Shown here piece by piece: positions 8,758 to 17,502 of a stretch of DNA of 64,000 nt. The notes under the pieces were generated by a model, which searched no databases, was not told the DNA's origin, and was given only the letters and a program-made list of their open reading frames with translations. The DNA lies in NCBI GenBank assembly GCA_029959285.1, contig JASCOE010000006.1:186001-250000 (forward strand), given 5' to 3'. Source of the stretch: Flavobacteriaceae bacterium PS02337 (GTDB lineage: Bacteria; Bacteroidota; Bacteroidia; Flavobacteriales; Flavobacteriaceae). A program made the translations under genes and the position numbers. Within the stretch, counting starts at the first letter, position 1, and each line of letters opens with the position of its first letter.

Positions 8758-10149
8758 TTAAGAACCTATTCCGTGATAAACAAAACCTATAGATTCCAAT
8801 TCTTTGGCATTTAAAATATTTCTTCCATCAAAAATAAAAGCTGGTTTATGCATTGCATCATAAATATTTTGCCAATCATAAGTAGTAAATTCATCCCACT
8901 CGGTTAAAACGGCAACTGCATGAGCATCCTTACATGCTTCATATGCATTTTCAAATGCACTCAAATATTTAGCATTATCTGCGTTAGATCTTGTTTCCAA
9001 ATAATCTAAATCATTCAACATTTTATTTTTAGAAACTTTAGGATCAAAAACCGAAATCTGTGCCTGTTCATTAATCAAATCATCGGCAACATAAATCGCT
9101 GCTGATTCTCTTGTATCATTTGTATCTTTTTTGAAAGCCCAACCCAAGAATGCAATTTTTTTATCTGCTACAGTATTATATAATGTTTGAACAATTTTGT
9201 TCGAAAATCTTCTTTTTTGATGATCATTCATAATAATGACCTGTTCCCAATAATCTGCAACCTCATTTAATCCATATGATTTTGCGATGTAAACCAAATT
9301 TAAGATATCTTTCTGAAAACAAGAACCTCCAAAACCTACTGATGCTTTTAGAAATTTTGGCCCAATTCTGCTATCCATTCCAATTGCTTTAGCAACTTCA
9401 CTCACATTAGCGCCGGTTTTTTCACACAATTCAGACATTGCATTTATTGATGAAATACGTTGTGCCAAAAATGCATTTGCCGTAAGCTTAGACAATTCTG
9501 AAGACCATACATTAGTTGTTAAAATTCTATCACGACTTACCCAGTTTGAATAAACATCAACCAACGCATTAATTGCTTCTTCGCCTTCTGGAGTCGTATC
9601 TCCACCAATTAAAATTCTATCTGGATTTAACAAATCGGTTACAGCAGTACCTTCTGCTAAAAATTCTGGATTAGATAAAATCTGAAATTGAACTCCATTT
9701 CCTGTATTATCCAATATGCTTTTAATCGCTTCTGCAGTGCGAACAGGTAAAGTTGATTTTTCGACTACAATTTTATTTTGCTTTGCAACTCTTGCAATTT
9801 GTCTTGCACATAACTCGATATATTTCAAATCGGCAGCCATTCCCTTTCCTTTTCCATAGGTTTTTGTTGGCGTATTTACCGAAATAAATATCATTTGTGC
9901 TTCATCTATTGCTTTATCAACATCTGTTGAGAAAAATAAATTGCGACCTCTTGCTTCAGAAACAACTTCAGAAAGACCGGGCTCATAAATTGGAATGTTT
10001 TCTGGATTTGGATCATTCCAATCTGCAATCCTTTGTTCATTTAAATCAACAACTGTAACTTGAATATGTGGACATTTTTGAGCAATGACTGCCATTGTAG
10101 GCCCTCCAACATATCCTGCGCCAATGCAGCAAATTTTTGTAATTTTCAT
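8758..10149 (-). CDS. ugd: UDP-glucose 6-dehydrogenase, full copy
   Basis: This 463-residue enzyme makes UDP-glucuronate from UDP-glucose with two rounds of NAD reduction. The Rossmann start is [13 protein letters not shown], the substrate block is [14 protein letters not shown], the catalytic cysteine is at about residue 277 ([10 protein letters not shown]), and the C-terminal UDP-binding block is [16 protein letters not shown]. The length matches the eukaryote-like Ugd class. It lies 28 bp after the epimerase gene and 76 bp before upxY. A close paralogue is cut by the left edge of the window. Confidence 0.96.
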   Translation of the reverse strand: MKITKICCIGAGYVGGPTMAVIAQKCPHIQVTVVDLNEQRIADWNDPNPENIPIYEPGLSEVVSEARGRNLFFSTDVDKAIDEAQMIFISVNTPTKTYGKGKGMAADLKYIELCARQIARVAKQNKIVVEKSTLPVRTAEAIKSILDNTGNGVQFQILSNPEFLAEGTAVTDLLNPDRILIGGDTTPEGEEAINALVDVYSNWVSRDRILTTNVWSSELSKLTANAFLAQRISSINAMSELCEKTGANVSEVAKAIGMDSRIGPKFLKASVGFGGSCFQKDILNLVYIAKSYGLNEVADYWEQVIIMNDHQKRRFSNKIVQTLYNTVADKKIAFLGWAFKKDTNDTRESAAIYVADDLINEQAQISVFDPKVSKNKMLNDLDYLETRSNADNAKYLSAFENAYEACKDAHAVAVLTEWDEFTTYDWQNIYDAMHKPAFIFDGRNILNAKELESIGFVYHGIGS

Positions 10150-10177
10150 TTGATCTATTATTATCTTGATCTTTTAT

Positions 10178-11161
10178 TTATTTTAAATTATTCCAATACC
10201 ATCCAACTGCTTCTTTCAATCCTTCTTGTAAAGAATATTTTGGACTGTAACCTAGCATTTTCTTTGCTTTATCAATACTTGCCAATGAATGAGGAATGTC
10301 ACCTGCTCTATTCTCTCCATAAACAACTTCAACGTCATTTATTTTTTCATCCAATTCAGCTAAATATTGTTTTAAATATTTCACCAAATCATTTAACGTA
10401 TTTCTATCGCCAAAGGCAGTATTGTAAACTGTATTAATTGCTTCTGGATTCTGACAACTGATTGCTAATTCATTCATCTGAATCACATTATCTATATATG
10501 TAAAATCACGAGAATAGTTTCCATCTCCATTAATTACAGGACTTTCGTAATTCATAAATTGTTTTACAAATTTTGGAATTACTGCGGCATAAGCTCCATT
10601 TGGATCTTGTTTTCTTCCAAAAACATTAAAGTAACGAAGCCCAATTGTTTCTAATCCGTATGTTTTGCTAAAAATATCAGCATATAATTCGTTTACATAT
10701 TTTGTGATTGCATAAGGCGATAATGGCTTACCAATAACATCCTCTACTTTTGGTAATCCTTGCGAATCTCCATAAGTTGACGAACTTGCCGCATAAATAA
10801 AACGCTTTACCTTAGCATCACGAGCTGCAGTGAGCATATTTAAAAAACCCGAAACATTAACATCGTTTGTTGTAATAGGATCTTTTATTGATCTTGGAAC
10901 TGACCCCAAAGCTGCTTGATGCAATAAATAATCTACACCTTCTACAGCAGAAACACAATCTTCTAAATTTCGAATATCACCTTCAATTAATTTGAAATTA
11001 GGATTATCGAGAAAATCTTTCAAATTATGACGATGTCCAGTAGAAAAATTATCCAAACAAATAATTTTATGACCTAATCTTAAAAAATACTCAGTCAAAT
11101 TTGAACCGATAAACCCAGCTCCTCCTGTAATCAAAATTGTATTTTTTATCGTATTTTCCAT
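10178..11161 (-). CDS. UDP-N-acetylglucosamine 4-epimerase (WbpP/TviC-like)
   Basis: This 327-residue extended short-chain dehydrogenase has GGAGFIGS at residues 13-20, the serine-rich block AASSSTYGD near 124-132 and YxxxK at Tyr150/Lys154. The early blocks DNFSTGHRHNL, HQAALGSVPRSI and NVFGRKQDPNGAYAAVIPKF resemble WbpP/TviC enzymes, which interconvert UDP-GlcNAc and UDP-GalNAc or their uronic acids. A role with TviB in making UDP-GalNAcA is likely. It is 10 bp from wzc and 28 bp from ugd. The sequence alone does not exclude a GalE-like or GlcA-epimerase role. Confidence 0.87.
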   Translation of the reverse strand: MENTIKNTILITGGAGFIGSNLTEYFLRLGHKIICLDNFSTGHRHNLKDFLDNPNFKLIEGDIRNLEDCVSAVEGVDYLLHQAALGSVPRSIKDPITTNDVNVSGFLNMLTAARDAKVKRFIYAASSSTYGDSQGLPKVEDVIGKPLSPYAITKYVNELYADIFSKTYGLETIGLRYFNVFGRKQDPNGAYAAVIPKFVKQFMNYESPVINGDGNYSRDFTYIDNVIQMNELAISCQNPEAINTVYNTAFGDRNTLNDLVKYLKQYLAELDEKINDVEVVYGENRAGDIPHSLASIDKAKKMLGYSPKYSLQEGLKEAVGWYWNNLK

Positions 11162-11171
11162 TTATCAACGT

Positions 11172-13619
11172 TTAGTTTTTTCTAAATCTATTTACTAATG
11201 TTTTCCAAAAACCCAGTTTGCTTTCTTCTTCATGATATCCATTAGCATAAGCTCCGTATCCATAACCATAACCGTAACCAGTACCATACTTAGCTTTATT
11301 TTCATAACCGTTTAATACAATACTAACATTACTCAATTCACCACGTTTAATCCTGTTATTCAACATGGTAATCATTTCTTTTTTGGTATAATTTTGCCTA
11401 ACGATATACAATATAACATCTGAGAATTGTACTAATTCTAAAGAGTCTGCTACTAAACCAACCGGTGGAGTATCTAAAATTATATAATCATATTTCTGTT
11501 TTAACTCCTGAATTAATTCATTCATTGCATCGCTTAAAATAAGCTCCGAAGGATTTGGAGGAATTGGACCTGAAAGTATTACATCTAAATTCGGTACTGC
11601 AGTAGAATTTGTTATTTCTTCTAAACTATTTTGTCTAATAAGATAATTTACCACACCTAAAGGAGTTGTCAACTGAAATTCATCGGCTAATCTTGGTTTT
11701 CTTAAATCCAAGCCAATAATTACTGTTTTCTTTTCACTTAAAGCAAAAACGGTTGCAATATTTATTGAACAAAATGTTTTTCCTTCACCACTTATAGAAG
11801 ATGTTATCATCAAAGTTTTAGACCCACTTAATTGTTGTTTTTTGTACAAAAATTGCAACGAAGAACGAATTCCTCTAAAAGCCTCAGAAAGAGCAGATTT
11901 AGGCTTGTCAAAAACAGCAAGGCTAAGAGAACTTTTATTTAATCCGATAATTCCAATCATTGGAATTTGAGTCAGCTTACTAATATCATCAGCATTTTGA
12001 ATCGAATTATTTATGAAGAAAATCCCTAAAACAAACATTAAAGGAATTAATGTTCCTAAAAATAAAGCTAGAATATAATTTGCCGAAGTTTTCGGGCCAA
12101 TTAATCCTCCTCCAATATCTTTGGCTGGATCGATAAAATGAATATCAGACAAGTTAGATGCTTTTACTATTTCCGCTTCATTCCTTTTTTGAAGAAACTC
12201 AGTGTAAATATTATCATTCAAATCATATTTCCGCTTGATCTTTAATAATTCTTGCTGTTCTTGTGGCAGTCGTTTAACAGTACTTTCAGCTTGGCCTAAT
12301 TTTGCATTAATTAGAGATAAATCATAAACCAGAGATGATTTTGCCGAAACTATATTTTCCTGAAGCACGTTTTTAACAGCCTGCATTTGATTGTCAAAAT
12401 CTTTGAAGATTTTTTCACTTTTTACCGCATAAGCCATTTCGGATCTTTGAGTAGAAAGTGCTATTAATTTTGAAATATTTGAAACAATATTTGGGTCTTC
12501 AATTCCTGCTACAGATGGCGCTGGTAATCTAGAGTAATCAACACTGTTATTTAAATAAGATTTCAATGAATTATAATAGGCTATTTTTCTTGTTATTTGA
12601 TCTTTTTCAACATCAAAACTCATTATTTTATCTGAAACTTTAAGCCCTCCATCTTGTACTTCAAAAATATTTTTATCTTTTTGAAAAGATTTTAATTCGT
12701 TCCCTGTTTGCTTCAATTGAGACTCCATTGCAACCAAAGTACTATCAATAAACCTAATTGTATTTGTAGCAAATTGATTCTTTCCGTCAAGTTGTATTTT
12801 AATAAGCATTTTTACAGTAGAATTAAGATAATCGACCATTCTTGCCTTATTACCTCCCTGCATCGACAAGGTTAATATTGAACCTGCATTTTTATCTGCC
12901 TCAACCGATATACCTCTGTATGCTGCAACTGTTCCGTTAAAATCGTTAAATCTAACAAAATACTCTTTGCCTTTATAAAAACCAGGATTATCTGTAATTT
13001 GCAATTTCCAATTTAAAAATGGCAAATTAACCTGTTCTCCAACTTTATATTTTTTTGAAAAGTTCCCAAGCTGTACAGCAGTACTGCTGTAAGAATTTGT
13101 ATTGTAACTAATTAATGAAACTGAATTATTCTCAAAAGGAACACTAATTAAATATTCATTTTCGCTAATAAATTTAACACTTATTAATGTACCAGCAATT
13201 TGCCCTTTTGATTTGTCAATATCCACAAAAAATGGCACGGCTCCATAAGAATCTATAAAATTATATTTTCCTTGTTCTAAATAATCAATGTAGAATTGAA
13301 GCTTGTCTACAACTAATTCGTTGTGAGATCTTGATTTTAAAATTGTAGAGATTCCGTTGACTTGGTCTGACACACCGCCCCAATTAAAAACCAAACTTGT
13401 ATTGGAAGTAAAAAATGGATTGCTTTCTTCTTTAATAGAAACCATCGTTTGCATTCCGTAAACTTTCTCTTTACGAACATTTACTTGGTAAGCAATTGTG
13501 AATGCAATTATCAAACTTATCAGAAACCATTTCCAATAGCTGATAATTTTCAACAAAAGACCTTTAAAATCAAAATTGGACTGATTTTCAAAAATGGAAA
13601 AATCTTTAATATCTAACAT
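11172..13619 (-). CDS. wzc: Wzc-type bacterial tyrosine kinase / chain-length regulator
   Basis: This 815-residue inner-membrane protein has a Wzz-like N-terminal half with a membrane segment at about 32-45, a coiled-coil region around 290-490 and a second membrane segment at about 515-537. A cytoplasmic BY-kinase domain follows. It has Walker A SGEGKT near residue 610, Walker A' VIIGLDLRKP near 632 and Walker B YIILDTPP near 712. The C-terminus carries a Tyr/Gly ladder (GTGYGYGYGYGAY) at about 778-792, the expected autophosphorylation cluster. It drives export and polymerisation with the neighbouring Wza, 13 bp upstream. It is a one-gene fusion of membrane and kinase parts, as in proteobacteria. 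Confidence 0.95.
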   Translation of the reverse strand: MLDIKDFSIFENQSNFDFKGLLLKIISYWKWFLISLIIAFTIAYQVNVRKEKVYGMQTMVSIKEESNPFFTSNTSLVFNWGGVSDQVNGISTILKSRSHNELVVDKLQFYIDYLEQGKYNFIDSYGAVPFFVDIDKSKGQIAGTLISVKFISENEYLISVPFENNSVSLISYNTNSYSSTAVQLGNFSKKYKVGEQVNLPFLNWKLQITDNPGFYKGKEYFVRFNDFNGTVAAYRGISVEADKNAGSILTLSMQGGNKARMVDYLNSTVKMLIKIQLDGKNQFATNTIRFIDSTLVAMESQLKQTGNELKSFQKDKNIFEVQDGGLKVSDKIMSFDVEKDQITRKIAYYNSLKSYLNNSVDYSRLPAPSVAGIEDPNIVSNISKLIALSTQRSEMAYAVKSEKIFKDFDNQMQAVKNVLQENIVSAKSSLVYDLSLINAKLGQAESTVKRLPQEQQELLKIKRKYDLNDNIYTEFLQKRNEAEIVKASNLSDIHFIDPAKDIGGGLIGPKTSANYILALFLGTLIPLMFVLGIFFINNSIQNADDISKLTQIPMIGIIGLNKSSLSLAVFDKPKSALSEAFRGIRSSLQFLYKKQQLSGSKTLMITSSISGEGKTFCSINIATVFALSEKKTVIIGLDLRKPRLADEFQLTTPLGVVNYLIRQNSLEEITNSTAVPNLDVILSGPIPPNPSELILSDAMNELIQELKQKYDYIILDTPPVGLVADSLELVQFSDVILYIVRQNYTKKEMITMLNNRIKRGELSNVSIVLNGYENKAKYGTGYGYGYGYGAYANGYHEEESKLGFWKTLVNRFRKN

Positions 13620-13632
13620 TTTTTAAATCTTT

Positions 13633-14421
13633 TTAATTTTTTAAAATAAAGAAAACTGTTGTTCCTAAAGACAATAGCGTTATTATGGTTCCTATCGATT
13701 GTATTCCAGTCTCTCCAGTTCCCCATGTTTTCTGTCTTAACGGCTTTACATACACGTAATCATTTGGCTGTAAATAATAATATGGCGATTTCATTACATT
13801 TACATCTGTAAGATCTATGTTGTGCATCTCTGTTCCAGTGGGGCTTTGTCGAATTATAGTTACTTCTTTTCTATTACCTGTTAATTTAATATCGCCTGAA
13901 TTAGCAATAGCATCCATAATAGTAACTTTCTCTTTAAATAACGTTTTTGTACCAGTAGATCCAATTTCACCATTTATTGTATAACTAAATCCTGCCAATT
14001 TTACTGTTACAAAAATATTGGCCTCACTTTTAAAATATTCTTCTAGTAATTTTTTTTCAACTTTTAATCTAACTTCTTCAAGTGTGTAACCAATTACATT
14101 TATTTCACCTAAAATTGGAACTCTAATATTTCCATGATCATCAACTGTAAATCCGTTAAAATAAAGACCAGATTCAGAAGTACCAGGTTCACCAGAATTT
14201 GTTGTATTAAAAATAGCAACCAACTTAGGATCTATGGCTTTAATGGTAATACTTAAAACATCATTAACCTGTAATCGATATGGTTTCGATTGTATAGTTT
14301 CAATTGTCTTTTGCTCACTTGAAGTACTTTTATCTTGTAGATAAACCAAGTCTTTCATGGGAATACATGACGTAAATAATACTGAAATCAATAAGAATAG
14401 ATAAAAACTGTTTTTTGTCAT
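13633..14421 (-). CDS. wza: Wza-like polysaccharide export lipoprotein
   Basis: This 262-residue outer-membrane lipoprotein has the lipobox LFTSC at about residues 15-19. The Poly_export domain runs from about 45 (YRLQVNDVLSITIKAIDP) and is followed by an SLBB-type segment (FSYTINGEIGSTGTKTLF). The C-terminal hydrophobic helix (GTIITLLSLGTTVFFIL) is characteristic of Bacteroidota Wza proteins. It is the first gene of its unit, with a TATATTTG element upstream, and it partners with Wzc to form the export channel. Its size is normal, in contrast to the 808-residue SLBB protein of the next unit. Confidence 0.93.
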   Translation of the reverse strand: MTKNSFYLFLLISVLFTSCIPMKDLVYLQDKSTSSEQKTIETIQSKPYRLQVNDVLSITIKAIDPKLVAIFNTTNSGEPGTSESGLYFNGFTVDDHGNIRVPILGEINVIGYTLEEVRLKVEKKLLEEYFKSEANIFVTVKLAGFSYTINGEIGSTGTKTLFKEKVTIMDAIANSGDIKLTGNRKEVTIIRQSPTGTEMHNIDLTDVNVMKSPYYYLQPNDYVYVKPLRQKTWGTGETGIQSIGTIITLLSLGTTVFFILKN

Positions 14422-14437
14422 TAGTCTAATTTTATCA

Positions 14438-14445
14438 CAAATATA
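14438..14445 (-). promoter_or_regulatory. -7 element upstream of wza
   Basis: TATATTTG on the minus strand matches TANNTTTG and lies 17 bp before the wza ATG, in the recR-wza gap. No TTG is present at the usual distance, so the -33 part is weak and this locus may need an activator. Confidence 0.5.
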
Positions 14446-14493
14446 GTTTTTCCTTTAATCGTTAGAAAAAGCTAAATAGTATTTGGGGTTTAG

Positions 14494-15114
14494 TTAATTA
14501 TTTTTAAATGTCTTTTCAAAAGGAACTCTATGGAGAATACTTCTGCCTAAAGTAATTTCATCTGCATATTCCAATTCATCACCAACAGAAATTCCTCTCG
14601 CTATGGTGGAAATTACAATTTCTGACTCTGCAATTTGTTTATAGATATAAAAATTTGTTGTATCTCCTTCCATTGTAGAACTCAATGCAAATATAATCTC
14701 AGTTACTTTTCCAGATTTTACCTTTTCAACTAAAGTTGAAATATTTAGCTGACTTGGTCCAACTCCTTCAATTGGTGAAATTTTTCCACCAAGAACGTGA
14801 TAAATCCCTTTAAACTGACCTGTATTTTCTATTGCCATTACATCTCGAATATCTTCAACAACACATATTGTTTCATGATTTCTAAGCGCATTAGCACATA
14901 TATCACATATTTTAGTATCAGAAATATTATGACAGCTTTCACAAAACTTAATATCCTCTCGCATGTTTATTAATGCTTGAGAAAGGAAAGAAGTTTGTTC
15001 TTTTGGTTGCTTTAACAAATGAAGAACTAAACGAAGCGCCGTACGTTTACCAATACCAGGTAATTGAGACATTTCGTTAACTGCTTTTTCAATTAATTTT
15101 GATGAAAATTCCAT
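14494..15114 (-). CDS. recR: Recombination protein RecR
   Basis: This 206-residue recombination mediator acts with RecO and RecF in gap repair. The N-terminal helix-hairpin-helix is [13 protein letters not shown] four-cysteine zinc site follows ([16 protein letters not shown]), then the Toprim domain ([17 protein letters not shown]) and the C-terminal block [17 protein letters not shown]. The length is standard. The start at 15114 is supported by alignment with the family and by a -7 element five bases upstream. Confidence 0.97.
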   Translation of the reverse strand: MEFSSKLIEKAVNEMSQLPGIGKRTALRLVLHLLKQPKEQTSFLSQALINMREDIKFCESCHNISDTKICDICANALRNHETICVVEDIRDVMAIENTGQFKGIYHVLGGKISPIEGVGPSQLNISTLVEKVKSGKVTEIIFALSSTMEGDTTNFYIYKQIAESEIVISTIARGISVGDELEYADEITLGRSILHRVPFEKTFKNN

Positions 15115-15119
15115 GACGA

Positions 15120-15127
15120 CAAAAGTA
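15120..15127 (-). promoter_or_regulatory. -7 element of recR, 5 bases from the ATG
   Basis: The minus strand reads TACTTTTG followed by five bases and the recR ATG. If transcription starts at the usual distance from a -7 element, the mRNA begins at or next to the start codon. No TTG is seen about 20 bases upstream. Confidence 0.5.
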
Positions 15128-15254
15128 ATACTTTTAATGGTTTAGCTGGCATCAGAGCAATTAAATTCACTCTTTATTGACGTCTCCAGTTGATTATTAA
15201 AATCTGTATAAAAATTGCCAGTCATAACAAGTCTAAAAAACAGTCTTTCAATTA

Positions 15255-15629
15255 TTAATATTGACTAGTCGACAGCAAAACCAAAGTACAAGCCACTTCA
15301 ACTTGAATATTATTCAGTTCTAATAATTGATATAATTCAGGATTTTCTGTTCCTGGATTAAAAATTACTCTTTTAGGCTGAGCTTCAATAATATAATTAT
15401 AATAATCACGCTGACGAGCAGGATTTAGATATAAGGTAATTGTATCTATGTTTTTAACAGGTATTGACTTAGTTTGAATTTTTACTCCTGCAACTTCTCC
15501 GGTTTTTTGTCCAATCGCCAAAACAGAATGTCCTTTTCCAACCAACATATTTACCGCTCTATAAGAATAACGTTCTGGATTTATAGACGCTCCTATAACT
15601 AATGTTTTTTTACTTTTCATTATTTTCAT
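15255..15629 (-). CDS. CoA-binding (YccU-like) Rossmann protein
   Basis: This 124-residue single-domain protein has a CoA-binding Rossmann fold (KTLVIGASINPERYSYRAVNML, continuing GHSVLAIGQKTGEVAGV) and the block VIFNPGTENPELYQLL. Proteins of this family (YccU/YneT) bind CoA in vitro, but their cellular role is not settled. A second in-frame ATG three codons in could also be the start. A TACTTTTG element lies 8 bases upstream of the first ATG. It is transcribed toward recR and separated from it by 140 bp. Confidence 0.85.
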   Translation of the reverse strand: MKIMKSKKTLVIGASINPERYSYRAVNMLVGKGHSVLAIGQKTGEVAGVKIQTKSIPVKNIDTITLYLNPARQRDYYNYIIEAQPKRVIFNPGTENPELYQLLELNNIQVEVACTLVLLSTSQY

Positions 15630-15637
15630 TTAGATTG

Positions 15638-15645
15638 CAAAAGTA
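15638..15645 (-). promoter_or_regulatory. -7 element of the CoA-binding gene
   Basis: TACTTTTG on the minus strand, followed by GCA, lies 8 bases before the ATG at 15629. No TTG occurs at 19-21 bases upstream, so only the -7 half is supported. Confidence 0.45.
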
Positions 15646-15773
15646 ATCAAAAAGAACCATTTAATTCTATGTGTCTGATTTTAGAATAACAAAAGTAATT
15701 AAACAATATCCTAACATTATTTCATTTAAAAACTTCAAAAAATAACTACTTTTACTTTACTAACCCAAACTTT

Positions 15774-16400
15774 ATGGAATTATTTATTTATTTGTTTGCA
15801 GCATTATTTTCAGTATTAAACCCAATCGGAACTGTACCAATTTTTGTTGGACTTACTCAACATGATTCACAAAAAGAAAGATCTAGAATCTCACTTTGGA
15901 CCGCTATTAATGTCTTTATCATTTTATTGGTTTCGTATTTTATTGGTCAGTACGTCTTAACTTTTTTCGGAATTAGCATTGATGCTTTAAGAATAGCTGG
16001 AGGAATTGTGATTGTAAACTCTGGTTTTTCTTTGCTTTCTGGAAAATTCAACAAAAAAAGAGGAATTAATAAAAAGATTGAAAACGAAGCGCAACAAAGA
16101 AACGACATTGCATTAACACCATTAGCAATTCCGATGCTTGCAGGACCAGGTTCTATGTCGCTTTTAATTGCTTTTTATCAAGAACATCACGAATTAAATG
16201 AAATTATAATTTCTTCATTAGCAATTCTTGCAATTGCTGTTGCGATTTTTGCAATTCTAAAAAGCGCTCATTATTTAGCTAGAATTTTAGGAGCATCCGG
16301 AATTGTTGCCATTTCCAGAATTGTTGGCTTTATAGTTATTTCTATCGGAATTCAATATATAGTAAGTGCTCTTGTAAATATTATTAAAGGAAATTTTTAA
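15774..16400 (+). CDS. marC: MarC/UPF0056 family membrane protein
   Basis: This 208-residue protein has about six membrane segments. The first contains LFAALFSVLNPIGTVPIFVGL, the family signature NPIG, and a later loop has the diagnostic PLAIPMLAGPGSM block. MarC proteins were once linked to multiple antibiotic resistance, but that link was not upheld, and their substrate is unknown. It is a single gene transcribed away from the CoA-binding gene and is followed by a strong shared terminator. Confidence 0.92.
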   Translation: MELFIYLFAALFSVLNPIGTVPIFVGLTQHDSQKERSRISLWTAINVFIILLVSYFIGQYVLTFFGISIDALRIAGGIVIVNSGFSLLSGKFNKKRGINKKIENEAQQRNDIALTPLAIPMLAGPGSMSLLIAFYQEHHELNEIIISSLAILAIAVAIFAILKSAHYLARILGASGIVAISRIVGFIVISIGIQYIVSALVNIIKGNF

Positions 16401-16419
16401 CCTTACTAGTATCTTTATA

Positions 16420-16466
16420 AAAAGAAAGGGATAAAATCTTAATTTGATTTTATCCCTTTCTTTTTA
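16420..16466. terminator. Bidirectional terminator between marC and ctlX
   Basis: A perfect 20 bp stem (16420-16439 with 16447-16466) with a 7-base loop is flanked by A-runs and T-runs. It lies 19 bp after the marC stop and 13 bp after the end of the convergent ctlX gene, so it can serve both. Confidence 0.9.
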
Positions 16467-16479
16467 TTTGATTTTTATT

Positions 16480-17415
16480 TTAACTTCTTGGCAAAAAAAC
16501 TTCAGCCATCATACATCTCGCACTTCCACCTCCGCAAGCTTCAATAGTATCAAGGCTTGAACTTAGAATTTCAGCATGATTTTCTAATTGAGCTATTTGT
16601 TTTGGAGTTAAACTTTGATGCGCAGAAGCACTCATAACAATATATCTTTTATCATCTTTTCCTCTAACTTCTAACATATTTCCAGCAAAATTATTCACTT
16701 GTGCTTCTGTTATTAGGATAACTTCTTTCTGATCTTGTTTAAGATTATCCAGAACCATTTTTCGTTCTTTTTTATCATCGATAGAATCTGCGCAAATTAC
16801 TGCAAAAGTTTCACCCAAGCACATCATTACATTGGTATGATAAATTAGTTTACGTTCACCATCAACCGTTTGAAAAGCTTCGAAAATAACTGGTGCATAA
16901 TCAAAATCTTCACAAAATTCTATGAATAATTCTTCATCTGCTCTTGGAGATAATGCACAATATGCTTTTCCATTTGTTCTGTCTAACAATAAACTTCCAG
17001 TTCCTTCTAAGAAAATACCATCTTCTTCTGCAGAAGTGTAATCCATGATATTAGCAATTTCAAATCCTTTTTCTTCCAAAGTATCCAAAATATCTTCACG
17101 ACGTTCCTGACGACGATTTTCTGCAAACATTGGATAAAGTGCTACATCACCATTTTCATGAAATGAAACCCAATTATTTGGAAAAATACTATCTGGAGTA
17201 TCTGTTTCTAGGTTATCATCGACTACAGTAACATCAACGCCTACTGCTCGTAATTTTTCTACGAAAGTGTCAAATTCCTGCTGTGCTTTAGCATTAACCG
17301 TACTTGGCAAAAGTCCGTCTAATACTTTTTGATAATAATTATTTACCGCCGTCTGTTCATTCATTCTGAATGCAACTGGACGAATCATTACGATAGCATT
17401 AGTTGTTTGTTTCAT
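16480..17415 (-). CDS. ctlX: CtlX-like guanidino-modifying enzyme (citrulline-related hydrolase)
   Basis: This 311-residue protein has the pentein (amidinotransferase/arginine deiminase) fold. Active-site landmarks are TPDSIFPNNWVSFH, FLEGTGSLLLDR, the histidine in IYHTNVMMC, and the C-terminal nucleophile GGGSARCMMAE. These match the CtlX group, which is named for citrulline utilisation. The likely reaction is hydrolysis of a guanidino or ureido compound, but the substrate is not fixed by sequence. It lies 87 bp after a second pentein-family gene, with a long hairpin between them. Confidence 0.85.
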   Translation of the reverse strand: MKQTTNAIVMIRPVAFRMNEQTAVNNYYQKVLDGLLPSTVNAKAQQEFDTFVEKLRAVGVDVTVVDDNLETDTPDSIFPNNWVSFHENGDVALYPMFAENRRQERREDILDTLEEKGFEIANIMDYTSAEEDGIFLEGTGSLLLDRTNGKAYCALSPRADEELFIEFCEDFDYAPVIFEAFQTVDGERKLIYHTNVMMCLGETFAVICADSIDDKKERKMVLDNLKQDQKEVILITEAQVNNFAGNMLEVRGKDDKRYIVMSASAHQSLTPKQIAQLENHAEILSSSLDTIEACGGGSARCMMAEVFLPRS

Positions 17416-17437
17416 TTTTTATATTTTTTTGTTTCAG

Positions 17438-17492
17438 GTTTCAAGTTTCAGGTTTCACGTCTTATAAAAACTTGAAACCTGAAACTTGAAAC
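17438..17492. repeat. 20-bp inverted repeat of TTTCAAG/TTTCAGG units
   Basis: Arms at 17438-17457 and 17473-17492 are perfect complements (GTTTCAAGTTTCAGGTTTCA). They are built from alternating 7-base units TTTCAAG and TTTCAGG and enclose a 15-base loop. An extra unit lies just left of the first arm. The gap separates two co-oriented genes. It could end the upstream transcript, stabilise its 3' end, or be a dispersed palindromic repeat. Confidence 0.8.
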
Positions 17493-17502
17493 TTAAACTT
17501 TT

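Noticed and set aside
17431-17492. Possible CRISPR-like repeat array
   Set aside because: The repeated units are 7 bases long, adjacent and palindromic, with no unique spacers and no cas genes.
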